48,619 nucleotides of DNA from an uncultured Synechococcales cyanobacterium (GTDB lineage: Bacteria; Cyanobacteriota; Cyanobacteriia; CAIUCS01), in the NCBI GenBank assembly GCA_903897715.1, contig CAIUCS010000148.1:1-48619 (forward strand), in the 5' to 3' direction. Below the pieces are notes generated by a model that made no database searches, was not told the origin of the DNA, and was given only the letters and a program-made list of their open reading frames with translations. Below, piece after piece: positions 1-10,034 of the stretch (within the stretch, counting starts at the first letter, position 1; every line of letters begins with the position of its first letter). A program made the translations under genes and the position numbers.

Positions 1-462
1 GGACAACGGTTGGAATATGCTGGTATTCCCTGTTTCTCCCCTGAATTATTTGCCTATTTGCGTAACCCAAATCCATCTAAATTTAAGCAATTCCGGAAGG
101 GTGTGGCAGAGTTACAAGAGGAAGGAGCCATTCAAATCATGCACTCAGTGGATGAAGCAAAACGAGACCCAATTTTAGCTGCCGTTGGGCAATTACAGTT
201 TGAAGTGGTACAATTTCGAATGCAAAATGAATATGGAGTTGAAACCACCTTGGAGTTATTACCCTATTCCGTTGCTCGCTGGGTGGATGGAGGGTGGGAT
301 GCTTTAACAGCAGTGGGGCGTTTATTTAATAGTATTACTGTCAAAGATTTGTGGAATCGTCCTGTTTTATTATTTCGAAATGAGTGGAATTGTCATCAGG
401 TTCAGTCTGATCATCCTGACCTTCAGTTAAGTGCCATCGCCCCAGTATTAACCATTATTTAG
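1..462 (+). CDS. prfC: Peptide chain release factor 3 (RF3), C-terminal part
   Basis: This is the last ~150 residues of the translational GTPase RF3, which recycles RF1/RF2 from the ribosome after termination. The gene enters from the left edge, so the GTPase domain is outside the window. The reading frame is open from base 1. Recognition rests on the C-terminal domain: the FSPELF stretch, the [17 protein letters not shown] segment and the [20 protein letters not shown] segment are typical of RF3. The 3' end overlaps the convergent ubiX gene by 8 bases, so there is no intergenic terminator. Family assignment is firm; only the fragment is visible. Confidence 0.93.
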   Translation, partial: GQRLEYAGIPCFSPELFAYLRNPNPSKFKQFRKGVAELQEEGAIQIMHSVDEAKRDPILAAVGQLQFEVVQFRMQNEYGVETTLELLPYSVARWVDGGWDALTAVGRLFNSITVKDLWNRPVLLFRNEWNCHQVQSDHPDLQLSAIAPVLTII

Positions 463-1081
463 CTTCACCCGTCCATCGTCGTAACGGAACACAATCAATA
501 TTCAATTGATCAAATGCACGGGCAATGACAAAATCCACCAAGTCTTCAATGGTTTGGGGATGATGATACCAGGCTGGAATGGCAGGTACAATCCTTGCTC
601 CTGCTTCTGCAAGTGTGGTTAAGTTACGGAGATGGATGAGACTGAATGGGGTTTCTCGAGGGACTAAGACCAATTTCCGTCCCTCTTTCAGTTGAACATC
701 GGCGGCTCGTTCTAATAAATCTGAGCTTAATCCAGTTGCCAGCTTTGCCACTGTACTCATACTGCACGGCATTACAACCATACCTAGGGTGCGATAGGAA
801 CCACTGGCGATCGCTGCCCCCACATCACCTGAATGATGACAGATTAGGTGACCTGCTTCTGCCACCTGGGCATAATGCCGCCAAAAAAGGCTTTGCTGGT
901 TCAGGTCCACGGGCATACGAACTTGCCTTTCTGCTTGCCATACACGATAGCAGGCACGGGAAGCAACTAACTCCACAGTATAATCAGACTGGAGTAAAAA
1001 CTTAAGTGCCCGTACTGCGTAGATTAAACCAGAAGCACCGGAAACACCTAAAATCAACGGACGAGATGGGGGGGAGTCCAT
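455..1081 (-). CDS. ubiX: Flavin prenyltransferase UbiX
   Basis: UbiX attaches a dimethylallyl group to reduced FMN, making the prenylated flavin used by UbiD-type decarboxylases. At 208 residues it has the family's usual length. The N-terminal [15 protein letters not shown] is the flavin-binding Rossmann start, and [19 protein letters not shown] and [18 protein letters not shown] are family signature segments. It lies 8 bases downstream of the RNase II/R-family gene on the same strand, with no visible Shine-Dalgarno of its own, so it is probably co-transcribed and translationally coupled. No ubiD is visible in the window. It is convergent with prfC. Confidence 0.93.
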   Translation of the reverse strand: MDSPPSRPLILGVSGASGLIYAVRALKFLLQSDYTVELVASRACYRVWQAERQVRMPVDLNQQSLFWRHYAQVAEAGHLICHHSGDVGAAIASGSYRTLGMVVMPCSMSTVAKLATGLSSDLLERAADVQLKEGRKLVLVPRETPFSLIHLRNLTTLAEAGARIVPAIPAWYHHPQTIEDLVDFVIARAFDQLNIDCVPLRRWTGEAK

Positions 1082-1089
1082 GATTCACA

Positions 1090-3501
1090 TTAACGACGAC
1101 GACGGATATAACGTTCCGTTGTAGGCATATAGGAATCTAAGGAAGAATTGGGGTCTATATCCAGGGGAGATAGGTCATCCAAGTCATCCTCATTCCCTTC
1201 ACTGCCCCCCCCAACTGCAGCCAGATCAATTTGCTGGCGATAATAGTCTACACTTTTAACCTGTACTTCAACCAGATCTCCTAAACAAAACTGACGACGG
1301 TACTTACGACCAACCAGCCGTTGTTGACGAGAGCGATATTCATACCAATCATCTTTGAGGGAGCTGACATGAACCAATCCTTCCACTAGGAAAGTTTGAA
1401 TTTCGACAAAAAAACCATAGGATTGGACGCCCGTAATCAATCCTTGGAAAATACCTCCTGTGTGAACCTTCATGAATTCAGCTTTTTTTAGCCCAATTAA
1501 GTCAGATTCTGCCTCTTGTCCAATTTTATCCCGCTCACTCAAATGAACTAGAGAACTGGAAATTTGTAAATCCAACTCATGGTGAATATCAGGGGGGAGA
1601 ACATTCCAGTTGATTTTTCCATGGCAAGATTGGTGACGCAGGTTAACAGTCTCCTTCACCCTAGCATTCCGACGATCCCGCCCTTCATTGAATAGAGTAT
1701 GAAGAATTCGTTGGATTACCAAATCGGGATAACGGCGCACGGGAGACGTGGCATGGACATACCCCTGAGAAATCCCTAACCCAAAATGATCGCCTAATTC
1801 CCGACTATAGGCTGGTGGTTTAAGGGTATTTAATAAAAGGTAAGTGAGGACTCGCTCCTTGGGATGATTTGCAAATTGACGAAGAAACCGTTGGTAATCT
1901 TCTGGTAAGACTTCATCTTCATTTTTTAATTCAAGGTCTAAATCCATGCCACCCACTAAATTGATTAAACGAATCAAGTCTTGGACATCCTGTAAATCAG
2001 GGGACCGCTGTACCCGAAAGATGGTGGGTAAATTTAATGCACTGAGATGACTGCCAATCAACTGATTGGCTAAAACGGTTAGTTCTGTAACAATTGCACG
2101 AGCATAGTAACGACGACTACTTAAAATGATTCCTGCATTACCTTCCTGGTCATATTGAAACCGAGAAAATAAAGCATGGAACGAAGCGAAGAGAGGAGAG
2201 GATGGTTCCTGCAGTGTGAGCTGGGGAATGAGTTGTTCAGGAAGGTCCACATCAAAGGCACCCCGAAGGAACCGCTGGGTTTGCAATGCCTGAAATACTT
2301 GATGATACCGATGTACTTCATCAAAAACCGGGAGTAAATCAGGAAGGTTCCTATCCTCTTCACTTGCCAAGATAGATTGAACGTGATCGTAAGTAAGCGC
2401 ATAATCAACCCGAATCACGGCGGGCTGTAGTTCAAACTCCAATACCTGACCCGATTCATCCAAGGTGATTAATACGGAAATTGTAAGGCGGTCTTGATCG
2501 GGAAGCAACGCACAGAGGTGGTCACTGATGGCTTCGGGAAGAATGGGAATGATGCGATCGCCCAAATACACAGTACTCCCCCGTCGAATGGCTTCTTGAT
2601 CTAAAGGGGAATAGGAGGGGACATAATAGGCAACATCAGCAATATGAACCCCTAGTTGCCAATGACCCTCCTCGGTTTTTTGTAAGGAAAAAGCTGTATG
2701 TAAAGACTGGGCATTCAGGGCATTATCATGACCAATGGTCAAAGTGAAAAGGTTGCGTAGGTCCTGACGATGCTTCAGGTCAGTTTTACGAACTTTATTT
2801 GGTAAAGACTTAGCAGCCTCTAAGACAGAATGGGGAAAGTTTAGACGTAACCCGTGTTTACAACAAACAACATCCGTGTCCCGTGCTGTTTCTGCGTCTG
2901 TACCTAAAACCTGACTGACTTGTGCCAACGGCGGGAGAATTCCAAGGGGATAGCGAAGGATTTCGGCACTGACTAGATGATCAATGGCTGCCTCTAAATC
3001 AACTCCATTGTCGATGAGATCCAGTTCAAATAATAACCGATCGTCTAAGGGTACGGCTCGATAGTGTTCTTCCTCTCTTTTGACCCGAGCCAGTAAAGAG
3101 GTATTTGCCCGTTCTAAAATTAAACGAACCTCACCCTCCGGACTTTTTCGCCGACTCCCATCTTTAGTCACCCGCACTAAAACGCGATCGCCATTCCAGG
3201 CAGTATTTAAGTGACATTCCCGAATATATACATCATCTGTTCCTTCTTCATCCTGAATAGCAAAGCAAAAGCCCTTACTAGAGCATCGTAGCCGACCTTC
3301 CACCAGCCCCTCCTCCGGAACTCGGCGATATCGACCATGATCTTTCGCTAAAACTCCAATGCGTTCCAAAGCATCTAAGGTAATTTGTAATTGACGGAGG
3401 CTGACCTCATCTAGGCATCCCAGTTTTTTTTCGAGAACCTTGGGTGCAATTAATTTTTCATCTGCAAAGTTGGCGAGTAGCGCGCCGATCGAAAATTCCA
3501 T
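1090..3501 (-). CDS. RNase II/R (VacB/Zam-like) family protein with altered catalytic site
   Basis: This 803-residue protein has the architecture of RNase R: an N-terminal winged-helix-like region and cold-shock domains (about 1-240), the RNB domain (about 245-600) and a C-terminal S1 RNA-binding domain (about 690-770). Family segments such as DLRNLF, GVHIADVAYYV, IPILPEAISDHLCALLP and HATSPVRRYPDLVIQR are clear. The four catalytic aspartates expected in the motif DGxDAxDFDDA appear replaced: residues 255-266 read TIGHDNALNAQS. The RNA-binding frame is therefore intact, while Mg-dependent exonuclease chemistry is doubtful. Cyanobacteria carry an RNB protein called Zam (acetazolamide resistance), and this may be that paralogue; I infer this from memory of the family. 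The start ATG is followed downstream by ubiX in one transcription unit. Confidence 0.85.
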   Translation of the reverse strand: MEFSIGALLANFADEKLIAPKVLEKKLGCLDEVSLRQLQITLDALERIGVLAKDHGRYRRVPEEGLVEGRLRCSSKGFCFAIQDEEGTDDVYIRECHLNTAWNGDRVLVRVTKDGSRRKSPEGEVRLILERANTSLLARVKREEEHYRAVPLDDRLLFELDLIDNGVDLEAAIDHLVSAEILRYPLGILPPLAQVSQVLGTDAETARDTDVVCCKHGLRLNFPHSVLEAAKSLPNKVRKTDLKHRQDLRNLFTLTIGHDNALNAQSLHTAFSLQKTEEGHWQLGVHIADVAYYVPSYSPLDQEAIRRGSTVYLGDRIIPILPEAISDHLCALLPDQDRLTISVLITLDESGQVLEFELQPAVIRVDYALTYDHVQSILASEEDRNLPDLLPVFDEVHRYHQVFQALQTQRFLRGAFDVDLPEQLIPQLTLQEPSSPLFASFHALFSRFQYDQEGNAGIILSSRRYYARAIVTELTVLANQLIGSHLSALNLPTIFRVQRSPDLQDVQDLIRLINLVGGMDLDLELKNEDEVLPEDYQRFLRQFANHPKERVLTYLLLNTLKPPAYSRELGDHFGLGISQGYVHATSPVRRYPDLVIQRILHTLFNEGRDRRNARVKETVNLRHQSCHGKINWNVLPPDIHHELDLQISSSLVHLSERDKIGQEAESDLIGLKKAEFMKVHTGGIFQGLITGVQSYGFFVEIQTFLVEGLVHVSSLKDDWYEYRSRQQRLVGRKYRRQFCLGDLVEVQVKSVDYYRQQIDLAAVGGGSEGNEDDLDDLSPLDIDPNSSLDSYMPTTERYIRRRR

Positions 3502-4139
3502 CTAGTGATTTGTCCTTGTAGTTCTGATTCAGTTTGGACGGGCGTTGAGCTAGGCAGGCAAGATAATGTAAAGGGGTAAAGAGGGAAAATTGACTGATTG
3601 AGCCTTTAAACTGTAGACATTGACTGCCATTGTGAATGGGAAGAGCCGTTCACATGGGAGATTAAAAGGCTGTTGATCACCCTAAACTGACTAATTTTAG
3701 CATAAACCCAGCTAAGATTGAGCGATTCAAAATAAAAAGTCCTAGGGGCTGAAACCCTTCATGTTTCCTTAAATCAAGCTCCCTGGATGGGAATTGACCG
3801 ATTGAAACGGTTTAAGCTGGTTTAATAGGTCTAGTTTCTAGTTAAGCTTATTGAATAAATGCCCAATACCACAATATACCAATTGAGTAGAGTGGGTCAA
3901 CTCTACCCACACCAGCGATAATTTGCCCCATGGTTTGCAGAGTCTTAGCTAGGATTACATTTCCGGGCATCTACTGTTAGATTCCGTAAATGTTAAGACA
4001 GGCTACCCCTAGGATTACCTGGTTGACCTAAGATGCCTCTAGGTTCTGGCTAAAGGATGTGTTAATATAATCATTAATTTCAATGTTCATTCTTCCTGAC
4101 CTGACTGACTGAGAAAACTTCTCAGCCAAAACCCCGAAA

Positions 4140-4237
4140 GCCCTCACCCTAGCCCTCTCCCGATGGGAGAGGGAACCGGAGGGGTGGATCGGTTCCCCTC
4201 GCCCCCTGGGAGAGGGGTTGGGGGTGAGGGTGAGGGC
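4140..4237. repeat. Dispersed G/C-rich inverted repeat (MITE-like)
   Basis: An imperfect inverted repeat: the left arm begins GCCCTCACCCTAGCCCTCTC and the right arm ends GGGGGTGAGGGTGAGGGC. It belongs to the common bacterial repeat class whose reading gives the peptide TLTPNPSPRGRGE. It occupies the middle of the long gap 3502-4375 between the RNB gene and the SPFH gene. Elsewhere in that gap I see only ordinary A/T-rich sequence and no supported gene. A related copy lies at 9805-9892. Confidence 0.8.
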
Positions 4238-4375
4238 GTACAACTTTTGTCAGTCAACCAGCTTCCTAACAGGGAGATTATTTCGTTGGTCTCTTCCTTA
4301 GGCAAGGGAAAAAGAAGGATTCTCTGGCAGGGTAGCTTGCTTTCAACTGAGACTTAATTTACGAAGGAAACGGGT

Positions 4376-5329
4376 ATGGATGTTTTTGGATATTTAATTG
4401 CCTTAATTTTAGGCGGTTCTACCCTCGTGGGTTCGGTAAAAATAATCAACCAAGGAAACGAGGCTTTGGTTGAAACATTAGGAAAATACAACGGGAAAAA
4501 GCTTGGTCCGGGTCCAAATTTTTTGCTCCCCTTTTTAGATCGAGTTGTCTATCAGGAAACAATTCGTGAAAAAGTCTTAGATATTCCTCCTCAGCAATGT
4601 ATTACCCGAGATAATGTTTCAATTTCTGCTGATGCAGTGGTTTATTGGCGTATTTTAGACTTGGAAAAAGCATTTTATAAAGTTGAAAACCTTCACTCAG
4701 CTATGGTGAATCTGGTTCTGACACAGATTCGTTCTGAAATGGGTAAACTGGAGCTTGACGAAACTTTTACTGCACGTTCCCAAATAAATGAAATGCTATT
4801 GCAAGAGTTGGATGAATCCACTGATCCTTGGGGAGTGAAAGTAACTAGGGTTGAACTTCGTGATATTGTCCCCTCTCCAGCAGTTCAAGAGTCTATGGAG
4901 CTTCAAATGTCGGCAGAACGACGGAAGCGGGCAGCAATCCTTACATCTGAAGGGGAGCGGGAAGCTGCCGTTAATTCTGCTCGGGGTAAAGCAGAGGCTC
5001 AGGTACTAGAGGCTGAAGCCCAACAAAAAGTATTAGTTCTGAAGGCTGAAGCAGAACAAAAAGCTATTGTCTTAAAGGCACAAGCTGACCGTCAACAACA
5101 GGTATTACAAGCTCAGGGTACGTCAGAATCTTTGCAAATAGTATCCAAAATCCTTAACTCTGATCCCCATTCTCGGGAAGCGTTACAGTTCCTTTTAGCC
5201 CAGAGTTATTTGCAAATGGGAACAATGATTGGTAGTAGTGATAGTAGCAAGGTATTATTTCTAGACCCTAAGTCTATTCCTGCCACTCTGGAGGGAATTA
5301 AGGCAATTGTTTCAGATGGAAAGGGGTAA
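4376..5329 (+). CDS. SPFH/band 7 (stomatin-prohibitin) family membrane protein
   Basis: A 317-residue protein with an N-terminal membrane segment (about 3-25), a band 7/SPFH domain (about 25-190) and a long helical, Ala/Glu/Gln-rich coiled coil (about 185-260). Diagnostic stretches are [36 protein letters not shown] and [20 protein letters not shown]. Bacterial members such as QmcA form membrane-bound oligomeric rings and help protease or lipid-domain organisation; the exact role here cannot be told. The start is backed by GAAGGAAA about seven bases upstream. It is followed by PhoH after a 273-base gap that holds no convincing gene. Confidence 0.9.
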   Translation: MDVFGYLIALILGGSTLVGSVKIINQGNEALVETLGKYNGKKLGPGPNFLLPFLDRVVYQETIREKVLDIPPQQCITRDNVSISADAVVYWRILDLEKAFYKVENLHSAMVNLVLTQIRSEMGKLELDETFTARSQINEMLLQELDESTDPWGVKVTRVELRDIVPSPAVQESMELQMSAERRKRAAILTSEGEREAAVNSARGKAEAQVLEAEAQQKVLVLKAEAEQKAIVLKAQADRQQQVLQAQGTSESLQIVSKILNSDPHSREALQFLLAQSYLQMGTMIGSSDSSKVLFLDPKSIPATLEGIKAIVSDGKG

Positions 5330-5602
5330 AAACCCCTAGTATTTTTACACTATCAAGCGAAACAACTCCATACTCCCTTAATTTCTATTGGTCACATCTG
5401 GAGTGATTGAATCCACTGGGCTAGACAATATATGGGAGATGTGGAACTAACCATGGCTGATGCTGCCGATTTTGCCATTCCTTCCTGTGTAGAAAACATG
5501 AAAATGGCTATCCACCCTACCACGGCAAGCCCATCTTCAATGGCAACAGTAACATCAGACTGGATCTTATAAGAGAACCTTGGCACCTACCCGTCACCCT
5601 AA

Positions 5603-6934
5603 ATGATCAAAAAAGTATTTGTTCTAGATACCAATGTTTTGCTCCATGATCCCAATGCGATTTATCGATTTGAAGATAATGACATTGTTTTACCCATCAC
5701 CGTCATTGAGGAATTAGATCGATTCAAGAAGCAACCGGAAATGATTGGTCGTAATGCCCGCCATGCTTCTCGTCAACTTGATACGATGCGTCAGAAAGGT
5801 CATCTCCCTGATGGGATTTCCCTTGGTCAAGGGAGCGGGTCTCTGCGGGTTGCCCTTTGCCATCGGGAAACATTACAAAAACTCCCAGCAGAGTTGGAGG
5901 GAGACCATGGGGACAATGCTATTTTAGCAGTCGCTCTAGACTTAAAGCAGCAGTGCCATTGTCCTGTAATTGTGATTAGTAAAGACATTAACCTCCGCAT
6001 CAAAGCTGATGCCTTGGATTTACAGGCACAAGACTATGAAACAGACAAGGTGGATGTTGAAGGTTTATATACGGGTATTGCTGAGGTCTTGGTAGAGTCT
6101 GCTCAAATTAATGAGTTTTACCAAACCGGTACCATGGTTGTTCAGGGCAATTACTGTGCAAATCAAGCCCTTACGTTAATTGATCAAACTAATCCCTCCC
6201 ATACTGCCCTGGCAACCTATCATCCAGCCCATGGTCAAGCTGTTTCCTTAGTTAAATTACCTACGTTTGGGGTCTCTCAAATCCGTGCCCGTAATCGAGA
6301 ACAAAAATTTGCATTTGAACTCTTACTCCATGACGCTATCCCCTTGGTAACACTAGTCGGACGGGCAGGGACAGGTAAAACATTATTGGCGATCGCCGCC
6401 GGGTTGCATAAAGTAGCAGATGAACGGGAGTACAGTCGCCTATTAATCTCCCGTCCTGTCATTCCGATGGGTCGAGATTTAGGTTATTTACCCGGCACAA
6501 TTAATGAAAAATTAACCCCTTGGATGCAACCATTGTACGACAACTTTGACTTGATTTTTGGCACCCAAGAGGCAACTGGCAAACCCGGGTACTGGCGGCG
6601 GGGATACGAGGAACTGATTGAGCGGGGATTGTTGCAAATTGAACCACTCACCTATATCCGCGGGCGCAGTTTGCCAAATGAGTTTTTGATTGTCGATGAG
6701 GCACAAAATCTTACCCCCCACGAAGTTAAAACCATTCTAACTAGGGCTGGAGAGGGTACAAAAATTATACTAACGGGAGATATCGATCAAATTGATAACC
6801 CTTATGTTGATGCTGCCAGTAATGGATTAACCTATGTAGTAGAGCGGTTTAAGGATGATGCATTGGCTGGTCATATCACACTATTAAAAGGGGAACGTTC
6901 AAAATTAGCCGAGCGGGCAGCAGAACTTTTGTAA
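5603..6934 (+). CDS. PIN domain-PhoH ATPase fusion (PhoH2/YlaK type)
   Basis: At 443 residues this has an N-terminal PIN nuclease domain (about 1-140; FVLDTNVLLHDP with the metal-binding acidic residue, and VIEELDRFKK) and a C-terminal PhoH helicase-like ATPase (about 230-443; Walker A GRAGTGKT, Walker B FLIVDEAQN, then ILTGDIDQID). PIN-PhoH proteins act as ATP-dependent sequence-specific RNA-cleaving helicases in the members studied. The gene is free-standing between the SPFH gene and a convergent oxidoreductase gene. Domain assignment is secure; the RNA target is unknown. Confidence 0.92.
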   Translation: MIKKVFVLDTNVLLHDPNAIYRFEDNDIVLPITVIEELDRFKKQPEMIGRNARHASRQLDTMRQKGHLPDGISLGQGSGSLRVALCHRETLQKLPAELEGDHGDNAILAVALDLKQQCHCPVIVISKDINLRIKADALDLQAQDYETDKVDVEGLYTGIAEVLVESAQINEFYQTGTMVVQGNYCANQALTLIDQTNPSHTALATYHPAHGQAVSLVKLPTFGVSQIRARNREQKFAFELLLHDAIPLVTLVGRAGTGKTLLAIAAGLHKVADEREYSRLLISRPVIPMGRDLGYLPGTINEKLTPWMQPLYDNFDLIFGTQEATGKPGYWRRGYEELIERGLLQIEPLTYIRGRSLPNEFLIVDEAQNLTPHEVKTILTRAGEGTKIILTGDIDQIDNPYVDAASNGLTYVVERFKDDALAGHITLLKGERSKLAERAAELL

Positions 6935-6973
6935 ACCGTAAATCATGGATTCAAAACTAGATTCAAAACTATT

Positions 6974-8062
6974 TCAATCATTCAGAATGGAAATCGGATC
7001 AATGGGGCAGGAAAGTTCAGGGTTAATAGCAGTTCCCTGCCCATCCGTTGCCATTTGTTCAATAATACTCGCCAGATAAAGTGCTTTGAGGGCTTGTTCA
7101 CCCCCAACGGAAGGTTGACTTCCTCCCCGTACACATCCAACAAAATGCTCTAACTCGGCATGTAATGGTTCAATATTACTAGTGTATACTTTCTCGATTA
7201 AGCCATCCTGGCGGTAAAGAACCTGTCCATAATCAGTCAAACAATTGGCAGTGGTTTGCCGATGGATTAAAATTTCATTTTTTAGGAAATCCGCTTCGGT
7301 GAGAGAATTTCGGCAGTGGGCGGCAATTCGTCGAATTTTACGATGGGTGACCTTACTGGAGGTGAGAGTGGCCACAATCCCGTTTTTGAAACCCAGTGTG
7401 GCGGTCACATAATCAAGACGAGAGGGGATTTGTGGTTCTTGACCACTGTGAGCCCGACTCCCGCTCGCTGTCAGACGGATTACGGGTGAGTTAGCTAGTT
7501 CTAGCAATAGGTCTATATCATGAATCATTAAATCCAAGACCACTGATACATCGTTGGCTCGATCAGAATAAGGACTCATGCGATGGGCTTCTAATGCCAA
7601 AAGTTCCTCAGTTTTCAATACCTTATGTAATTCTTGGAAGGCTGGATTAAATCGTTCGATATGTCCAACTTGCAAAATCAAGTCTTCCTTGGCTGCCTTA
7701 TTAACCAAAGATTCAGCCTCAGTAATATTGGCAGCAATGGGTTTTTCAATTAGGGCATGAACCCCCGCATCCAGACAGGTCATCCCCACACTATGGTGCA
7801 AGCGGGTAGGAACCGCAATGCACACAGCATCTACATATTCCAACAAAAGATGATAATCTTCAAAGAAACGAACCCGATGTTTGCCTGCTGTATTCAGACC
7901 CCGTTCAACGTTAACATCCGAAATACCCACCAATTGTACATCCTTCAGTAGGCTGAGTACCCTGGTGTGGTGCTGCCCCATGCTACCCACTCCGATAACC
8001 CCAATGCGGATGGGTTCCGGATGCGGTCGAGTTGGATTGGATTCTGAGTGCCCGTTTGCCAT
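6974..8062 (-). CDS. Gfo/Idh/MocA family NAD(P)-dependent oxidoreductase
   Basis: A 362-residue protein with an N-terminal Rossmann fold (IGVIGVGSMGQHHTRVL, about 20-36) and the EKP motif (LIEKPIAAN) that places the catalytic lysine. The C-terminal sheet domain contains HIERFNPAF and DLMIHDIDLLLEL. The family oxidises sugars, sugar nucleotides, inositols or biliverdin; the residues seen do not define the substrate. A UDP-sugar dehydrogenase such as a GnnA-like enzyme is possible but not shown. It is convergent with phoH and divergent from gatB across about 200 bases. Confidence 0.85.
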   Translation of the reverse strand: MANGHSESNPTRPHPEPIRIGVIGVGSMGQHHTRVLSLLKDVQLVGISDVNVERGLNTAGKHRVRFFEDYHLLLEYVDAVCIAVPTRLHHSVGMTCLDAGVHALIEKPIAANITEAESLVNKAAKEDLILQVGHIERFNPAFQELHKVLKTEELLALEAHRMSPYSDRANDVSVVLDLMIHDIDLLLELANSPVIRLTASGSRAHSGQEPQIPSRLDYVTATLGFKNGIVATLTSSKVTHRKIRRIAAHCRNSLTEADFLKNEILIHRQTTANCLTDYGQVLYRQDGLIEKVYTSNIEPLHAELEHFVGCVRGGSQPSVGGEQALKALYLASIIEQMATDGQGTAINPELSCPIDPISILND

Positions 8063-8259
8063 AGTTGGTGGATGTTGCTGGGGTTCCCTTACATATTAAC
8101 TAAAATCTTCAACTTAAACGAATGATTATTGTATTTCAGGATTAATCCCCCAGAGACTTAGGGTATGAAGCACGTTTTTCCGTTTCATTGTACATGACTA
8201 GGATAAGTGAATATAATGGGGTTTGAAGCACCTTTGGGCAACTCTTTATTTACATCCCT

Positions 8260-9747
8260 ATGAACATTGCCACTCCAACTAAAATCCAGTATGAAGCCAT
8301 CATTGGACTGGAAACCCATTGTCAATTGAGTACCCACACCAAAATATTCTGTGGATGTTCAACAGCCTTTGGGACTCCCCCAAATACTAACATTTGTCCC
8401 GTTTGTATGGGAATGCCAGGAGTTTTGCCAGTGCTAAATCAAACAGTACTAGAATATGCAGTCAAAGCGGGATTAGCACTCAATTGTCACATTTCACTAT
8501 TTAGTAAATTTGATCGTAAACAATACTTTTATCCTGACTTGCCGAAAAATTATCAAATTTCCCAATATGACTTGCCTATTGCCGAAAACGGCTGGCTGGA
8601 AATTGAATTAGTTGATGAAAGTGGTCTTAACCCGGTGCAAAAGCGTGTTGGGATTACACGACTCCATATGGAAGAAGATGCGGGTAAATTAGTTCATGCA
8701 GGAAGCGATCGCCTTGCTGGCTCTAGCTACTCCCTGGTAGACTACAACCGCACCGGAGTGCCATTAATTGAAATTGTCTCAGAACCTGATATCCGCTCTG
8801 GCAAGGAAGCAGCGGAATATGCTCAGGAACTACAACGGATTATCCGCTACCTAGGAGTGGGCGATGGTAATATGCAAGAGGGGTCATTACGGTGTGATGT
8901 GAATATTTCCGTCAGACCCATTGGGCAGCAAAAGTTTGGCACCAAAGTCGAAATTAAAAATATGAACTCGTTTAGTGCCATTCAACGAGCCATAGACTAC
9001 GAAATTGAGCGACAGATCCAGTCCATTGAAACGAATATTCCAGTTATCCAAGAAACTCGACTATGGGATGAAAGTAATCAATGCACCATGAGCATGAGGC
9101 GCAAGGAAGGTTCCAGTGATTATCGTTATTTCCCTGAACCCGACCTTACTCCCATTGAACTCTCCTCTGGACAACTGAAAAATTGGCAAGGGGATTTACC
9201 AGAGCTTCCGGCACAGAAACGGCATCGCTATGTATCTAGCTTCGGTTTATCTGCCTATGATGCAAGGGTCTTAACGGAGGATCGCCCCATGGCAGAATAT
9301 TTTGAATCGGTCATTGCTGCCGGTGCTAACCCGAAGCAATCAGCGAATTGGATCATGGGTGATATTACTGCCCACTTGAAAACAACAAAACAATCCATCT
9401 CACAACTCAGTATCAACCCCTCTGATTTGGCAGAGTTAATCCATTTGATTGAGGCAAATACCATTAGTTCAAAGATTGCGAAAGAGATTCTTCCAGAATT
9501 ACTAGTTCATGGGGGGTCTCCCCAGTCCTTAATTGACCAAAAAGGATTGACACAAATTTCTGATACGGGTCTGTTGATGGCAGCTATTGACAAGGTTTTG
9601 ACAGCCAATCCTCAGGAATTGGAACAATATCGACAAGGTAAGACTAAATTACTGGGCTTTTTCGTCGGTCAGGTGATGAAACAAACTGGGGGAAGAGCTG
9701 ATCCTAAGTTAACCAATCAACTTTTGATGCATAAGTTAACAGATTAA
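8260..9747 (+). CDS. gatB: Asp-tRNA(Asn)/Glu-tRNA(Gln) amidotransferase subunit B
   Basis: GatB forms the kinase/transamidation core of GatCAB, which converts Glu-tRNA(Gln) to Gln-tRNA(Gln) in organisms lacking GlnRS. At 495 residues it is full length. [19 protein letters not shown] and [17 protein letters not shown] carry the zinc cysteines. [10 protein letters not shown] and [17 protein letters not shown] are family signatures, and the C-terminal tRNA-binding (YqeY-like) tail is present. It is a single gene here; gatA and gatC are not in the window. Confidence 0.97.
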   Translation: MNIATPTKIQYEAIIGLETHCQLSTHTKIFCGCSTAFGTPPNTNICPVCMGMPGVLPVLNQTVLEYAVKAGLALNCHISLFSKFDRKQYFYPDLPKNYQISQYDLPIAENGWLEIELVDESGLNPVQKRVGITRLHMEEDAGKLVHAGSDRLAGSSYSLVDYNRTGVPLIEIVSEPDIRSGKEAAEYAQELQRIIRYLGVGDGNMQEGSLRCDVNISVRPIGQQKFGTKVEIKNMNSFSAIQRAIDYEIERQIQSIETNIPVIQETRLWDESNQCTMSMRRKEGSSDYRYFPEPDLTPIELSSGQLKNWQGDLPELPAQKRHRYVSSFGLSAYDARVLTEDRPMAEYFESVIAAGANPKQSANWIMGDITAHLKTTKQSISQLSINPSDLAELIHLIEANTISSKIAKEILPELLVHGGSPQSLIDQKGLTQISDTGLLMAAIDKVLTANPQELEQYRQGKTKLLGFFVGQVMKQTGGRADPKLTNQLLMHKLTD

Positions 9748-9804
9748 CCCTGTTTACTGAAGAAATAACGTCAATTGTGAGAGAGTATCCAATTTTATAC
9801 GTTT

Positions 9805-9892
9805 GCCCTCATCCCCTAACCCCTTCTCCCAAAAAAGAGAAGAGGAACCGGATTCAAAGTCCCTCTCCTGTTTGGGAGAGGGATGCACCCAA
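9805..9892. repeat. Second copy of the GCCCTCA...GGGAGAGGG repeat
   Basis: The start GCCCTCATCCCCTAACCCCT and the later GTTTGGGAGAGGGATG match the repeat at 4140-4237. The right arm is truncated, so this is a decayed copy. It lies in the gap between gatB and the acyltransferase-like gene. The small open frame across it is not a gene. Confidence 0.7.
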
Positions 9893-10034
9893 TCGTGATG
9901 CTTTCCCTTTATCCGATTGGGGTCGTTGGTTTAGGAGAAGGCTGAGCCATGCAGCATCGGATTTTTTAGGATGGCGGTATGCATAACATTATTGTACTCT
10001 AACCACTTCACTATCCGTAATTCAACAGGATGAC

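Noticed and set aside
4028-4357. Open frames on both strands across the G/C-rich repeat
   Set aside because: The peptides (TLTPNPSPRGRGE type) are translations of a dispersed palindromic repeat, not genes.
5392-5586. 64-codon minus-strand frame between the SPFH and phoH genes
   Set aside because: No ribosome site, no recognisable family, and an equally open frame on the other strand; composition is not convincing.
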